Origin: Carposina sasakii
Lineage: Eukaryota > Arthropoda > Insecta > Lepidoptera > Carposinidae
NCBI GenBank assembly: GCA_014607495.2
Contig: CP053160.1
Coordinates: 8,184,001-8,248,000 of the forward strand
Reading direction: 5' to 3'
DNA length: 64,000 nt
The notes under the pieces are model-generated. The model saw nothing but the letters and a program-made list of their open reading frames with translations, searched no databases and was not told where the DNA came from. Every line of letters starts with the position of its first letter. The first letter of the stretch is position 1. Both the position numbers and the translations under genes were made by a program. Shown here piece after piece: positions 1-11,925 of this stretch.

Positions 1-920
1 TATTAAGCCACAAGCTGATGCCCACGACTCCGTCTGCGTAATTTATAGTTACAGTGTAATCATAAAATTCATCTTTAACAATCTTTTAGTAATAGTTCAG
101 GTTCTTAGATGAATTATAACTAGATTCAGTGACAGCGCTCAAAAAATGACACGACAATTAGCTGCTCAATTGTATGGCTGGGCATCTATTGTCATAAATT
201 GATACAAGCAAAGTCGAGTCTTATGGTAACTACATAAGATTTAAGTTTGAAAATCTAATCTAATGCAGTTATTACGTTTATATAGATTTACTGGTACCAC
301 TTTTTATAAAGATTTAATTATGAAACCCTGCGTCTACCTATAAACACGTCACTGGGTTCTAAGTATCGTATTGAGATTAAATACACCAATTTTTAAATAA
401 GACCTCCTACCTACTTGAAAACCTTAGAAATCTCATTCAATTTTACACATTTTGTAGTATTTGAATGCGGTTTTGACTGCGTGTCGCGTAAACAAACATC
501 CAGATAGATAGACATGCATAGATAGCATCATTTTAGCTTCAACTGGCTCTCAAAGGCCCCATAATTTATCACACATCCATATTTTCAAAGTGTAAAAGAA
601 CTTGAATTACCTAAGAAGATTATAGAATAGATGGGGTAGCCAGAACTACATGATCAGGAACGAGATCCCATATTCACGTTAATTCTGGCTACCCCATTCC
701 GGGAACTCAGCCGTGTGTATATGTATAAAATAGATGTATAGATATGCAATGAAACCTCTTGCCCCGTCTATACACCCTGTATAGATGGAGTATGTGTGTC
801 ATGTAAACATGACTCGCGTGCGCCTGGCGTGTAGTGCAAATTGATTTCTCGGATATACCACTAATGGTTGTTGAAAAAGGTTGGAATACTTTGCTTATAC
901 AGCGTTATTCAGGTTTACAT
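1..920. other. Intergenic, no gene; small repeat remnants
   Basis: I see no coding potential. Bases about 15-45 ('cccacgactccgtctgcgt') resemble the RTE-type tail seen more fully near 30.4 and 51.0 kb. An inverted repeat (631-645 against 683-697, 'atggggtagccagaa') belongs to the dispersed repeat called K here. The remainder is unassigned AT-rich sequence. Confidence 0.5.
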
Positions 921-921
921 A

Positions 922-1276
922 CAGGATGATTTTTGGTCGTCCACATTCCCGAAAATAGCGAATCTTGTCATCATCACGGTCATTTTCTTCATGGAAGCAT
1001 ACCTGAGAAGTGTCTAGTTTCTAAAATATTAGGGTCCAAAGTTGAGTAAATAGACTGCGTTTTTCTTCATAAATGCACATTGACGCGTGTAGCAAGATTT
1101 TTTCACGAGAATGAATTAATATCTGTCTATGAAAAAACTAGCATAAACACTGGACACTATAAATTTCGACCAATCAAGTAATTAAAAAAATATAATAAAA
1201 TTACATAATTTCCCAGCATTTTTTTTTTGCTAATACTTACATTAATTGATGTATACAGTACGCACCAAACAACCTA
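922..1276 (+). mobile_element. MITE family A, copy 1
   Basis: The copy starts 'ta-caggatgatttttggtcgt' and ends in a degenerate inverse of that end. About 350 bp of interior closely matches copies at 13.3, 14.9, 32.6 and 58.3 kb. It is non-coding. TA dinucleotides flank both ends, which fits a TA target duplication. The family definition rests on five copies in this window; the superfamily is not established. Confidence 0.75.
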
Positions 1277-1307
1277 TATAGTCATGTTTACTTCAAAGAG
1301 GTTAGTC

Positions 1308-1362
1308 AAAGGCTAGTTAAAAGGCAAATTCACACCAATTTGCCTTTTGACTAGCTAGCCTT
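1308..1362. repeat. Short near-perfect hairpin
   Basis: Arms 'aaaggctagttaaaaggcaa' and 'ttgccttttgactagctagc' are complementary, with only a 6-nt loop between the conserved 'aatt' ends and a small bulge. It may be a minimal foldback element; no second copy was seen. Confidence 0.6.
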
Positions 1363-2515
1363 CATGATAGTCTTAGTCCTTCCTGGTATAGAGTGATCCT
1401 ACCGCCGCTTTTTGGATCAATAATACGGCAATATAGCAACCGGCAATTTTCTAACTACCAACGCAACATAAAACTACAAGAACGTTGCATTACATCGGCT
1501 AAGGTTCAAAAAATGTATCAATAAAAAACTAAGTCAGATACGTATTTTTGACGTAATGCTATGTTGATTAAACTGCTGATCAAACCATGTGACCTATGAA
1601 GGCCTAGTTGTTTGATCAATAGTTAAGCTTAATATCAAAATGTCAAAAATACTGTAAACTGACACCGGATGCATATACCTAGACATAAGCGTAGACTGCA
1701 AGCGGAGTGTCCTGTCTTATACTATACAGTTCCATACATTACAATTCAGTAAGCTGCGCATACACTTACATTTACGCATACTGCCTACTCGAGCCTTTAC
1801 TCATTAATCCGACGTAAAAATCTCACTTGTCAATCGTAATTTTTTGTTTCTCTGTGATTGGCGTTTCTGCCTCTCGTTGGAGTAAAATCGCCGATATGAA
1901 TTTCACAGAACTGTCAGTTCTCCTTTATCCTTAGATCGAAAATTTTAATAACAGTCGGCTAAAATGTTGTCCAATATAAATTAATTTAGCAAGGTCGACT
2001 TAATTGTTTTCATGCTTTACCGGTGCGTGTTAAAAAGCGAGTTTTTCTACATAAATATTCTTATTTTCTAATTTGAAGTCCATTTCATACATATTTATAT
2101 GCTGTTACTGGAACTTCGTTGGCGTGGTTCTAAAAAAGGTAGTCTTTGGAGTAAATCCTCCTAGTATAATAAATATTTTGATATTTGTTACTGTTTTTCT
2201 TGCTGAGTTTATAAATATTTCGAGGGTTGCGAGAACCGAACCCATTCCAACCTTGACAATCACGTGAATAATTAAAGCTAATTATTATCTGACTGTGGTC
2301 AGCATCACATTGGTATGGAAAGACTAGGCGGAGTTGATGTCTAATTTATCAATCTTCATGATCAAATATATTGTCCAGTATCAGAATTGTAATTGGCAAA
2401 GTTACCCTGCGATATATACGAGTATGCCGAGGTCCTGAGTTCGAATTCCAGTAAGTGCAAATATAGTTAATATCGATTTTTTTTTTCTAAGTTATGATAT
2501 TGTAAAAAATTATAT
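1363..2515. other. Intergenic; degenerate MITE remnant at about 1661-1790
   Basis: There is no supportable gene. Bases about 1661-1790 ('acaccggatgca', 'taagcgtagac') resemble a decayed copy of the palindromic element at 44964-45097. The short open frame at 2073-2267 has no recognisable domain and is treated as chance. Confidence 0.4.
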
Positions 2516-2521
2516 ATACAT

Positions 2522-2790
2522 ACATACATAATAATCACGCCTCTTTCCCGGAGGGGTAAGCAGAGATCACGGATCTCCATTTGCTACGATCCTGACACAC
2601 CTCTTTCACTAGTCCATTCATACTTCTATACATTCTTTTTGCTTCAATCACTTCGTCGTAAGAGGCTTTTTGGATTCTTTAGTTAGCTCTCATAGCCAAC
2701 TAGTCCCGCCATAACTTGCATATTGCTTCTTTCACTTCTTTACCCAACCATACATTCTTCTCCTTTTTCCCTTTGCGCCTCTTACTGGCT
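2522..2790 (-). mobile_element. RTE-type LINE 3' remnant
   Basis: The start of this stretch ('aatcacgcctctttcccgga') matches the 3' end of the RTE-like fragment at 40298-40690, in the same minus orientation. Similarity fades after about 2690. It is broken and non-coding, with an (ATAC)-rich tail at the left. Confidence 0.6.
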
Positions 2791-2901
2791 AAAAAATTAT
2801 GGATACTATTATGTGGCTTTTTGTCTTATCTTGCTTGCTAAGCTCCATTTTTTAATTTACTAACAAAATAAAACAACAATGCCTCATAACATAAAACATT
2901 C

Positions 2902-3121
2902 GACGACCGATTGGTGCAGTTGGTAGTGGCTCTGCCTGAGACGCCATAGATCCTGGGTTCGAATCCCGGTAGGTGCAAACATTGATTATGCTGAATAATT
3001 ATTGATATTTATATCGGAGTTATGTATTTCTATACTTATCTATGTATTTATATACCTTAAGGATCTTAGTGTGAGACTAGGTCAATGTGTTGTGAAGTGT
3101 GTGAATATTTATTTATTTATT
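2902..3121 (+). mobile_element. tRNA-like-headed SINE, family S1, copy a
   Basis: The head is 'gacgaccgattggtgcagtt', followed by a B-box-like 'ggttcgaatcc' and a body ending 'gtgtgaatatttatttattt'. Compared with the copy at 33719-33970 it lacks about 30 bp of the body (the 'cttagtacccacgacacaag' segment). Pol III promoter boxes are inferred from the tRNA-like head. Confidence 0.75.
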
Positions 3122-3417
3122 CTAAATTGGCCCTTGGTGCTCTGCCTGTGAGTTTGAGAATTCAGAAAATTCTCAAAATACATATCTGGCCTCCGTGATG
3201 TAACCGCATTAATTCTAGTCAGTAAGTGTAGCTAATGAAAAGGTCCTACATCAGGCATAATCAACGTAATTCTGTGATAATTTCATACTCTTCTCTCATT
3301 ACACGGATCGTGTGACAAATAATTTGCAGTGACAGAGACATAGTTAGGAAATTAAGTTTAACCACGAATGTATGGATATACATTCATCTGTATAATAAAC
3401 TTTAGTTACCTATAGTG

Positions 3418-3770
3418 AACGAATGAATGAAATCATTTATTCGACATGAAAGCCTACACAAGTTTGTCACACAACAATATACAAGTTATTTGTCGTTTGT
3501 AATTTTTTATATGTTACTTTCTATATTTGTTACGGTCTGTTAAGCATAAGTTGGCGTTTTGAGGCTTTATGGCAACCAACGTGAAACTAATCATGATTAT
3601 GATTGCCTAAAGACGAAACCTAGGAGAAATGCAATACCATACGCCAACGCTCCTGGCACGCGCTGTCATATAACGTTCTATGACGGCGTGTTCTAGGAGG
3701 GTTGGCGTATAGTATAACAGCAGACTTTCCTTTATGTCAAGACATTAGGTTTGACAAACAGAATGATTAT
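3418..3770 (-). mobile_element. LINE 3' untranslated tail (family shared with 37.3 kb)
   Basis: On the minus strand this matches 37335-37692 in blocks, including 'tcgtctttaggc', 'cgccaacttatgc', 'gaccgtaacaaat' and a terminal 'tcgaataaatgatt'. No reading frame remains. The clade is uncertain. The palindrome at 3634-3715 is extra relative to the other copy, so it looks like a later insertion. Confidence 0.55.
3634..3715. mobile_element. 82-bp foldback element
   Basis: Two arms of about 41 nt ('ataccatacgccaacgctcc' at left, 'ggagggttggcgtatagtat' at right) pair along almost their whole length with about eight mismatches and essentially no loop. It interrupts the LINE tail around it. It may be a tiny MITE; a small-RNA hairpin is the alternative. 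Confidence 0.6.
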
Positions 3771-4007
3771 ACTATTACTGTTACACTATTTTAAGTCTAA
3801 AACTTTTGACTAGTGAGCCTTCTATGTACTAGTCTCAGTTGGGGCCTTGGTACTAGTATTACTTATTCTCTTCGTTAAGTAAGGAATTAAACTTTTCCTA
3901 ACTTCTTTATTTGGCCTACTTTCTTTAGTTAGAACTTTTGTCCTCAGTTTGGCTTTGGATCGGGTCGTGTAGAAAACTATAGGAGGAGGTGTCTTATACA
4001 TTTAGTG

Positions 4008-4178
4008 TAAAGGGTGCAACAAAATGGATATTATGTTAAGCGAAAACCTATTTATATATCCCACTACGAGTATACACTACGAGTATAAAGACCTGTTGAC
4101 AACATTTGAGACTGGAAATCACAAGTTAATCTTTCAAGATAACATTTCTGAGTAGGTTAGGAAATATCTCCATACTAT
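4008..4178 (+). mobile_element. MITE family B remnant
   Basis: 'gggtgcaacaaaatgg', 'tatgttaagcgaaaacct' and 'catttgagactggaaatcac' match the left half of the better-preserved family B copy at 17188-17444. The right half is missing and the copy ends against an S2 SINE fragment. Confidence 0.6.
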
Positions 4179-4336
4179 GATGATGATGATGATCTCCGAC
4201 AGTATTTCGGCCAAGGCAACCAATCTCTACGGAGATTGGCCAGGTACGCAGGAGATATTATAGTGCACAAGTGTGTGCGCAAACACAGATGCACTCTCTA
4301 TTCCGTTACTCTCATAGTCCGATGGGACAGAAAGCC
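4172..4336 (-). mobile_element. SINE family S2, truncated copy c
   Basis: A (GAT)n run is followed by 'ctccgacagtatttcggcca' and about 150 bp matching the 3' half of the full S2 copies at 7925-8263 and 19328-19661. The tRNA-like head is absent, so this is 5'-truncated or deleted. Confidence 0.7.
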
Positions 4337-6405
4337 CTCCATACTATATAGGAATAATAAAGAGGTAATTGAAGGTTGGAACTGAAAAACTTCTGTTTTC
4401 TAAAATAATCATGTGATGTCTAGTCTCTAATTTATGGGGATATGTTGTCAGTACAGTGCATTTTCGTAGCATTTCCCCTAGCGTTACTTCATTTTGTTAC
4501 AACATATAGTTGTCACAGAGTTACTTTGGAATGATTCAGTATTTCTAGGCGTAGGGGCCTTCTTTTGAATAAAATATATTGATCTGCTCTAGTAGCATGA
4601 CCTGCGAAACACGATATGATAAACCGATTTATCGTCATTCAGCCTATCAAAATACGATAAATATAGCCACCATGTTGAATTTTGTATATAGACGATACGA
4701 TGTCATACAATACGATATCCACGATGCGTGGTCATGCTAGGAGGACTGGTTTATTTATTATTTTATTTATTTATTATTATTCTTTAAATATTCTAGAACT
4801 TAAAATTAGCTACAACGTCCCACATGCGTTTAGACAAGTTACTAGATAAAGTTAGGCACCGTAAAAAATGATATTTGACAGCAAACTGTATGGAATATCT
4901 ATAAAACTACTGCCATGTTTAGCTTGAACAATGTTTAAATTCTTATGTAATAACACGTCTAATGTTTATTGCCTTACATATTCTCAATCAGCTTATTTCC
5001 AATATTTCCCAACAAAGAAAATCAGATATTCTTTAGTCTATACTGCTATAAAGAAGTAAAAACCCGACTGCTTAAAAAAGAACCAAATAATGTACATAAT
5101 AAAAAAACTGAAAAGAAAAAAACAAGCACTTAGATGTCCGGTGGTCTAGAATTCTATAGTATTATTATGGAATGAATATGTACTATTGAAGAACATAAAA
5201 CATAAACAGCAAGAAGTTTTCGTCTTGCTGCTGTCTAAAAACTTAGTATATGTGAGAATGGTTGTTACGCAACTTTCAATCGTTATAGATCCTAAACGGT
5301 TGGTTGAATCGAAAAATGTTGAGAGAAACCTAAAAATTATTTTTAAATACCTATTCAACGATACTCCACTCGATATAGTGTGTCGAGTTTAATTTTTTTC
5401 ATTTTCACAAAATGGCGTCCAGTAGTCGCCATATTGGATTTTCACTAACGTCATGTATTTAGTGACACTCGCCGGACTAAGAGGAATCGATTGACGTATG
5501 AATCATAAAAATCGGCCGAAGCGTTTGGTCTGTGTAGTGCTTCAAAGGAACATACATACATAGGCTGTTAAACATAATACCACTCCTTTGCGTCGCGCAG
5601 TCGGGTAAAAAGTAAAAAATAATAACAACTGTTGCATAATAAGCGACATTAGCATAAGGTGGATTAAGAAACAAAACGCTCAAAACCATTCGTTCTCGAC
5701 CATTTCCTTTGTAGAAAATAAACGGAATATCGTCGGCCGAGTTCTGGTAAGCATTCCGTATATTATACGCAGCTGGGCACTATTAACTTGGACTTTAGGC
5801 TACGGTTATAGATGAGTGGAGCGGATAACTATGTGTGACATGTCAGCTACATTTTAGAAAAGAAGAACGATATTTGAATTTTTACTGCATTCTTTCATGT
5901 GGTTTTTTATTTCCTTATTGAAATAGTATTTGTGAAATTTTATTGTATACAATAAAGAATAAGAATAGTTTCTCATTTCTGCCGGAATACTATAAAGTGT
6001 AGAATTTCACTACAAATCACTATGACGTACACAAAGATGACGCTCTGACGAATTTTTTTCTATTTATAAAGGACTTCATCTATTTACTTTATCTATATGT
6101 ATGTACTTACGTCATCTTTTTTTGCTAGCGAAGCTATAAGCTCTGTGTAACAAAAGATAAAATTTATAATAAACCCGTGTCGCGATTCTTTTTAATGTGA
6201 TCACAACCTAATAAATGGGTCTACAATGGAATTCTATATAATCAGTATATAAGTAAATGATTTTGACTGACCATTGGGACTGCCTATACAGCTACTTGGC
6301 TTCCATTTCTTAGTATAATATTTTATTATGTTTTGGTTTTCTCCATATGAGAGTATTTTATTAATATTTATTAGCTACATCGCAGGAGTTACTTAAAATA
6401 AAATT
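4337..6405. other. Intergenic; scattered TE remnants
   Basis: There is no host gene. About 4375-4512 looks like a decayed family B MITE right half ('tttgttacaacat' end). About 5890-5970 ends 'tgtatacaataaagaataag', the usual 3' signal of CR1-like LINE tails here. 'caaaatggcgtccag' at 5409 is a good start-codon context but opens only about 16 codons. Confidence 0.4.
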
Positions 6406-6407
6406 AT

Positions 6408-6640
6408 TAATAAAGAAATGGAAAAAATTCTTCACCCGGGTGGGAATCGAACCCACGACCTCTGCATTCCGTGCCAGCGCTCTTACCACTGAGCCACCGG
6501 GTCAATTACTCGGATGACGAATTTTACCATCTATTTTTGAAATTACATTATTGGAAACGTTATTTTTTCATCCCGATAGCTATACATAAGCCAAATCTCG
6601 GCAAACAAAGCTGAATCCCTCAGCACAATGTTTTAATGAT
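6408..6640 (-). mobile_element. tRNA-like repeat, family S3, copy a
   Basis: On the minus strand 'gacccggtggctcagtggta' leads to a perfect T-arm-like 'gtgggttcgattcccac' and a 3' acceptor-like 'ccgggtga', then a 'tttccatttctttattaata' tail. The outer acceptor pair mismatches and no clean anticodon stem forms, so I read it as a tRNA-derived retroposon, not a gene. The upstream body continues to about 6640 and is shared with the copy at 32.0 kb. Confidence 0.65.
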
Positions 6641-6837
6641 CCAAAGAAAGCAAAACAGCAATAAAACAATTTTATTTAAAATTGAAGGCAATCTGCAGAT
6701 TTCCGCGCAATATTTTATTACTACATTTGTAAGAAGTATTTTATTATCTCGTCTACTAAATTGAAGTTCATTTTAGTTATAATCCAGCACTAATTAGATT
6801 TTAATAAAGTTTTTTCATGAATATTAATAAGAAAAGA

Positions 6838-7010
6838 AAATGAAAAAAAAATCACCAGAGTGAGATTTGAACTTACCTCTCGCAAACCGTGCTTTCGCTT
6901 TAACCAACTGAGCTATCGGGTCAATTAACTCGGATGACGAATTTCACCATCTCTTTTTACATTACGTTTTTGGCAACGTTATTTTTTCATCCCGATAGCT
7001 ATATTTCATA
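6838..7010 (-). mobile_element. tRNA-like repeat, family S3, copy b
   Basis: This is a second, more divergent copy about 400 bp from copy a, with 'gacccgatagctcagttggt' on the minus strand. It keeps an A-box-like block and a B-box-like 'gttcaaatctcac'. Its flank 'aattaactcggatgacgaat' matches copy a. Confidence 0.6.
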
Positions 7011-7388
7011 ATTTATTTACCTTGAAATATATTTGGTATTACGTTTGCGAGAATGCGTGTAGATCAGCCGCTACACTGCAAGTGCTCTATCTATGTCGTT
7101 TGAGTAGTAGCCAAAAATTATTTTATTTTATATAGTTAGGCATATTATAGGTATATATAAATATGCCATATTATTTGGTCCTATGCTGATGACGGGCTTT
7201 ACTTGAATGCATTAGTTGCATCTGCATGTCGTAAAGACGAAGGATGCATTTTCTGAGGCAACAAGCTAGCAACTTATCAATGATCATTTACATCTGTTCC
7301 CCCTCTGCTAAGCGTGGCTGTGGGGGCTCCCTTATGATTTCACAGTTCTAGCTACACCATTTCGGGAACACAGCTAGTGTATATATTT
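7011..7388. other. Intergenic; repeat K fragment
   Basis: There is no gene. About 7285-7380 ('ctaagcgtggctgtgggg', 'atttcgggaacacagctagt') belongs to dispersed repeat K, which also occurs near 0.65, 43.9, 49.1, 59.5 and 61.7 kb. Confidence 0.4.
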
Positions 7389-7442
7389 ATGATGATGATC
7401 ACCGACCGTATTTCGGTCAAGGCGACCAATCTCTACGGAGAT
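7389..7442 (-). mobile_element. SINE family S2 3' fragment d
   Basis: 'atgatgatgatcaccgaccg' and 'tttcggtcaaggcgacc' are the last ~50 bp of S2. Only the extreme 3' end is present. Confidence 0.6.
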
Positions 7443-7489
7443 ATTTATGTAAGTATGTTCAACCAGTATGTTTTATTTATTTTTTTTTT

Positions 7490-7722
7490 ATTTTTTTTTC
7501 ATACACTACACAACACATTAACCTAGTTCCACATTAAGATTCCTAAGGTCTTGTGTCGTGGGTACTAAGCAACGGTATATAAATACATAGATAAGTACCA
7601 GAAACATCCATGACTCGGAAACAAACATCGATATTCAATCAATGTTTGCACCTACCGGGATTCGAACCCAGGACCTATGGCGTCGCAGGCAGGGTCACTA
7701 CCCACTAGACCAATCGACCGTC
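7490..7722 (-). mobile_element. SINE family S1, copy b
   Basis: A complete-looking minus-strand copy. The head ('gacggtcgattggtctagtg' on the minus strand), B-box-like 'gggttcgaatcc' and full body with 'cttagtacccacgacac' are present. A T-rich run at the left is its A-rich 3' tail. Confidence 0.75.
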
Positions 7723-7924
7723 GTCGATATTAAAAGCAGTAATTAATTCAAGCTACTTTGCCCTTTAAAAAGGGCCTTGTGCTCTTACTCCATGGACCGA
7801 CTGTTTGAGAACTTATGGAAATGAAATTCCCCTGGGATCTAGGATTATATTGGATTAGATTTCATGAATGGAATTAGTTGAGGCATCGCAAACTAAGATA
7901 CCAATCTACCTAGTGCCTGAATAT

Positions 7925-8263
7925 GATGATCTCCGACCGTATTTCGGCCAAGGCGACCAATCTCTACGGAGATTGGTCTGGTACGCAGGAGATATTATAG
8001 TGCACAAGTGTGTGCGCAAACACAGATGCACTCTCTATTCCGTTACTCTCGTAGTCCGATGGGACGGAAAGCCGACACGACCGGAGAGAGATCAGGCGCA
8101 GGACCAACGGTTTTACGTGCTTTCCGAGGCACGAGCTAAGTGACAATTTTTGCAACATTAAAATCTGTACATGACATAAATTCATTGGTACAAGCCCGTG
8201 ACTGGGATCGAACTTACGCCTCCCGCTTGGAAGGTGCACGTCTTAACCACTGGGCTATCACCG
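7925..8263 (-). mobile_element. SINE family S2, full copy a, with target duplication
   Basis: On the minus strand the head reads 'gcggtgatagcccagtggtt' (a good A box) with B box 'gttcgatcc', then a ~250-bp body ending in an ATC-rich tail. The copy is bracketed by a perfect 9-bp direct repeat CCTGAATAT (7916-7924 and 8264-8272). That defines both ends and shows insertion by target-primed retroposition. Open frames across it are incidental. Confidence 0.88.
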
Positions 8264-8272
8264 CCTGAATAT

Positions 8273-9414
8273 ATCTCTCATACATACAACCAATCACTAT
8301 TATGTGCATTTCAAAGTCGAAACGATAATTTGACCACTTTATTTAATAGTTAACAAGGCTTTTTGGAAGAAAAAGTTTGTGTGCCACCAACTATATTATA
8401 TTTGTATTGACTTCGGTTAATTCGATGTCATAAGTCCTGGCGGGACTTCACTAGAGTACATTACTAAGGAAAATGGACATTCTCTATTTCTTTGTTCCTG
8501 CACCGACTTCATTTTCGGAGCGCAGTCTTGTAAATATGTATGTTTGTCATGTCGTGAGAGTGCTTCAATTTAAGGACGTTTACTCATCACGGGGCTATAG
8601 GCCCTATAGACTATATATATATATAGTTAATTCAAAATCTTGCAGTTCCTGCTAGCCCATTTTTGGGAAAACACCAATTTCACATTTATTTACCTGGCTG
8701 TACTTTGTACTAGTGTGCGAGTTGACGACAGAAATATTATTTAACTTCGAAAGGTGCCAAGTCGCCCGATCGGGCGAATTTTCATCGGGCGAGATGACGA
8801 AGAACCCTGAAATACACACTCTGTTTATTTTCAATTTTAACCAACCCAAAACTACAGTAGAAATTCGATACTAGAGTCCGTTTTATAAAATAACTCCTGT
8901 GTCTGATATCGGAACACACTTTTTTTGTATGCAGTGATACAGATAATGTAGACACACACCATAGCAACTAGCGCCATCATCCAAAGTAACTATTTGGAGA
9001 ATAGAACTCTAAATAGCATAGCAGTCCCCCGAGTCAGTCATTCCCTAATAGCTATTTCCAATTACCGATACCCCAAGCCCCATCTTCCTTTGAATACCCA
9101 TTACACTTACGTAACAAGGTGTGGTATAGAAATTCTGAATGGTCCCTTACGGAAGGGCCTAAGGGTCCTTTCGATTTTGATAATGATGTAGCTAAATGGA
9201 TTTTGCAAGCGAAGATGGTGTTTTAAGATAGTTTATGGAGTGTTTGAGGCTAGATTGGAAAGTGGACACGGGGAAAGGAATTTCCTAACTGTTGTGTGCG
9301 CTAGTAGGCAGTAAAAAGAATAGACACTTCTTAGTTAAGTACAACAACATAGATAGACCCCTTAAATTTACTTTAAAAGAACACTACACAAATATGTATT
9401 AGATGTAGCTAGGT
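8273..9414. other. Intergenic, no recognised element
   Basis: Nothing here resembles a gene. Bases 8764-8799 contain the palindrome 'cgcccgatcgggcg' followed by a second 'atcgggcga'. Several short open frames on both strands lack any recognisable motif. Confidence 0.4.
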
Positions 9415-9688
9415 CAGGGGGTCTACTCTGAAGTGGCGATAAAAGAAGTATCGGCCGAATATCGAGGTGTTTCCTACTACGAACTTCCTTCGATCGGATC
9501 AGTCGCGCCGATTTTTCATTCGGTCCGATCGAACTCTATTTGACAGGTATAAGGCTAGATAATAGAAAGCTTATAATATTAGTCAATGTGAATTATTCTC
9601 TATGGTTCCGAAAGTCAAAGGCTTCGATTCGGTCGGGCTTCGGTCGGACCGAAAGATTCGAAAGCTGCATTTCAGAGTAGACCCCCTG
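9415..9688 (+). mobile_element. Palindromic MITE family E, copy 1
   Basis: Inverted ends 'cagggggtctactctgaa' and 'ttcagagtagaccccctg' bound 274 bp of non-coding sequence rich in 'tcggtc/gaccga' motifs. It matches the reverse-oriented copy at 12604-12914. I could not find a convincing target duplication. Confidence 0.8.
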
Positions 9689-10810
9689 TTTCATAAAAAA
9701 ATCTTGTGACAGAAATACATAAAGAGCATTTTGGCGAGTTCAGGATACGAGCTCGAGAAGCACGAATACGTGATAATCCGGGTTTACCGTAGTAACCGGT
9801 GTAAAGTTAGCCACGTATAAAAACCGGTAGAGATTCTGTAGCCAATTTCAAAACATATTTTGGACACATTTTCACATGCAGTCGAAACCTCTGTTTTATT
9901 TATGAAAATGCCTCCGTCACCAGTTTTTACGAGGTGTGGTACCAGTTACGCACATAAGTGGGGTGCGTTGTTCGCTTGCATATTGCTTGTATTCTCGCAC
10001 GTTATCTAGTCTAGACGAGCTTTATTAGAGCACTATATCAGCATTTAGATAGGCTACTAGACTCTGGTGGTATTAAAGCCCATGTATTACATCAGTACCT
10101 ACTGTATAGAGGTAAAACTGTAAAGCTATAGTTTCCTAATATAGCGGTGCCGAAAAGACAGCTAAATTTACACTGTCGATATTTCCTTAGAGTCATGCGA
10201 TGAACTAGCAACATGTCACTGATCTTGATCACAGATGTAGAAACATCTGGCCCCGCTATTGTCAACGTGGCTTGGCTATGATATGAATTTTTTAACTTTT
10301 ACCTTAATTGGTTTGCCTTTGAGTTACTTTTCTGCGAAGTAAAGTGGATACTGTAAAAATATTAAAAATAGTAATTTCACGTTGGCTCCATTAGAGACAT
10401 TAAAGTTGTTCCCAACATGCGTTTGTTAGCTATCTACATTAAACAAATTTGTTAGTTTGATAGCGTGAATGTTAATACGATTTCCTTTAAAAAAAAATTA
10501 ACCTCTACCCCTAAACCTATACCTACATTATTTGTGAAAATTTAACCTACCAATAAAACTGTTGCTTTTTTAAGCAAAAATACTGAAGTCCAAAAATAGT
10601 ATTATATTTTAAGATATAATCATTTTAAAATAAATAATCACATTTTCTTTTTTTCTTTTCCAGGTACTTGATAAAATGACATTCCCCTCGTCTTCATTTA
10701 CGACGGGGTGAGTGAGGAAACATGTCAAACCTTACGCCCTTGTATAAAATACTTAGCCATGTAATATTATGTATGGTATGTATATTTATACACTTATGCA
10801 TGTCTTATGC
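9689..10810. other. Intergenic, nothing recognised
   Basis: AT-rich sequence with no domain-bearing frame and no repeat that I could match within the window. Confidence 0.4.
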
Positions 10811-10814
10811 TGCT

Positions 10815-11066
10815 CTGGGAGTGAAAAAAAAAACGTATAATACTACAGCTGCTTCTCTTCCCGGGCATACTGTACAAGTCAGTAGAGGGACAAGAGGGTC
10901 TTGGTGTTTTGTAGGCGATGGGCTGACCACCTGTCACTACTAACCGAACTTGTAGATCTCAACTATACCCTCAAAATTGGTCAGAAGTGGCACCATGTTG
11001 TTCTATCGGCCCTTGGTGCTCTGCCTACCCCGTAAGGGATAAAGGCGTGATTATATGTATGTATGT
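10815..11066 (+). mobile_element. Dispersed retroposon family H, copy 1
   Basis: 'gtataatactacagctgctt' through 'gtaagggataaaggcgtgat', then an (ATGT)n tail. It is nearly the same as 43643-43885, and the reverse of its right part is at 11926-12090. It has no pol III boxes that I can recognise and no frame, so it may be the tail of a LINE. Confidence 0.65.
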
Positions 11067-11081
11067 ATATTATGCATGTCT

Positions 11082-11303
11082 TTGGGCCGTGTGGTATCGG
11101 CAAAGTAGAATAATATCACACCATGTCTGCCAGTGGGTATTATGAAAGGCGATTAAAGATTTCCAGAAAATGGACAGCAGTGCCTCCCATGTTGACAACA
11201 TAGTCTAAAATCACCCACTTACCTATCCAGCGTGGTGACTATGGGCCAAATACCCCCCTATGGTAGTAACCTTGTGACGTGCCCTCAGCGAGGCCAACAG
11301 TGG
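11082..11303 (+). mobile_element. Retroposon family G, copy 4 (decayed)
   Basis: 'ggccgtgtggtatcggcaaa', 'cagcgtggtgactatggg' and 'gaggccaacagtgga' match the well-preserved family G copy at 34893-35155. The terminal (GAT)n tail is missing. Confidence 0.6.
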
Positions 11304-11925
11304 AGTAATCTGTGTATCTGAATACATTTCTCTTATATTTATGTAAGTATAGTAATGTAAGAAAGGTAGGTAAGTAATCTAATAATTAGAACAATATTAT
11401 AAATGTAAAAGTTTAAATATGTTTACCCATAAGCTTTTAAAGGGTTGCAAAAATAACTTGGAAGCTAACTTTACAGTTTACACACCAGAACCATACGAGA
11501 ATACCTATTAATGGACATGCGGACAAAGTTGCGGGCATTAGTAAGTGGCATAATAAAAGGATATTTTCGTCAAAATTCCGCCACTTCTCGAGAGACGTCG
11601 ACATTTTGATCTGTCCCACCTCACAAGCCACATTTCAAACAAAGCGAATTTCTTTGTAAAAACATTTAGCCGCACCAAAAGTAACGTGTTTCAATAAGGG
11701 GAAGCAGTAAAACGGAAACGCCGCTTTCGAATGAGCGACTCTTCGATATTATGTAATTTATTTCTAAATTGAAAATAACAGTTGCTACGTTCGTTGATAA
11801 GGCGTGAAAGCGTTCCTATTTTTCTACATTTATACTGTCTTTATTAATTTGTGACTTCATATTTTGGTATGTAGATCTTTGTATAGACACATCAGTAACA
11901 TAATAATAATAATGCATACATATAC
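11304..11925. other. Intergenic, nothing recognised
   Basis: No gene or window-internal repeat was identified. Confidence 0.4.

Noticed and set aside
6437..6503. Functional tRNA gene (also 30995, 32040, 32360, 37985, 50095)
   Set aside because: The T-arm is good, but the acceptor has a mismatch at the outer pair and no sound anticodon stem forms. The block recurs with shared non-tRNA flanks, so it is a tRNA-derived repeat.
7868..8239. 91-codon frames on both strands as genes
   Set aside because: They lie almost wholly inside SINE S2, which has a target duplication and a second copy at 19.3 kb.
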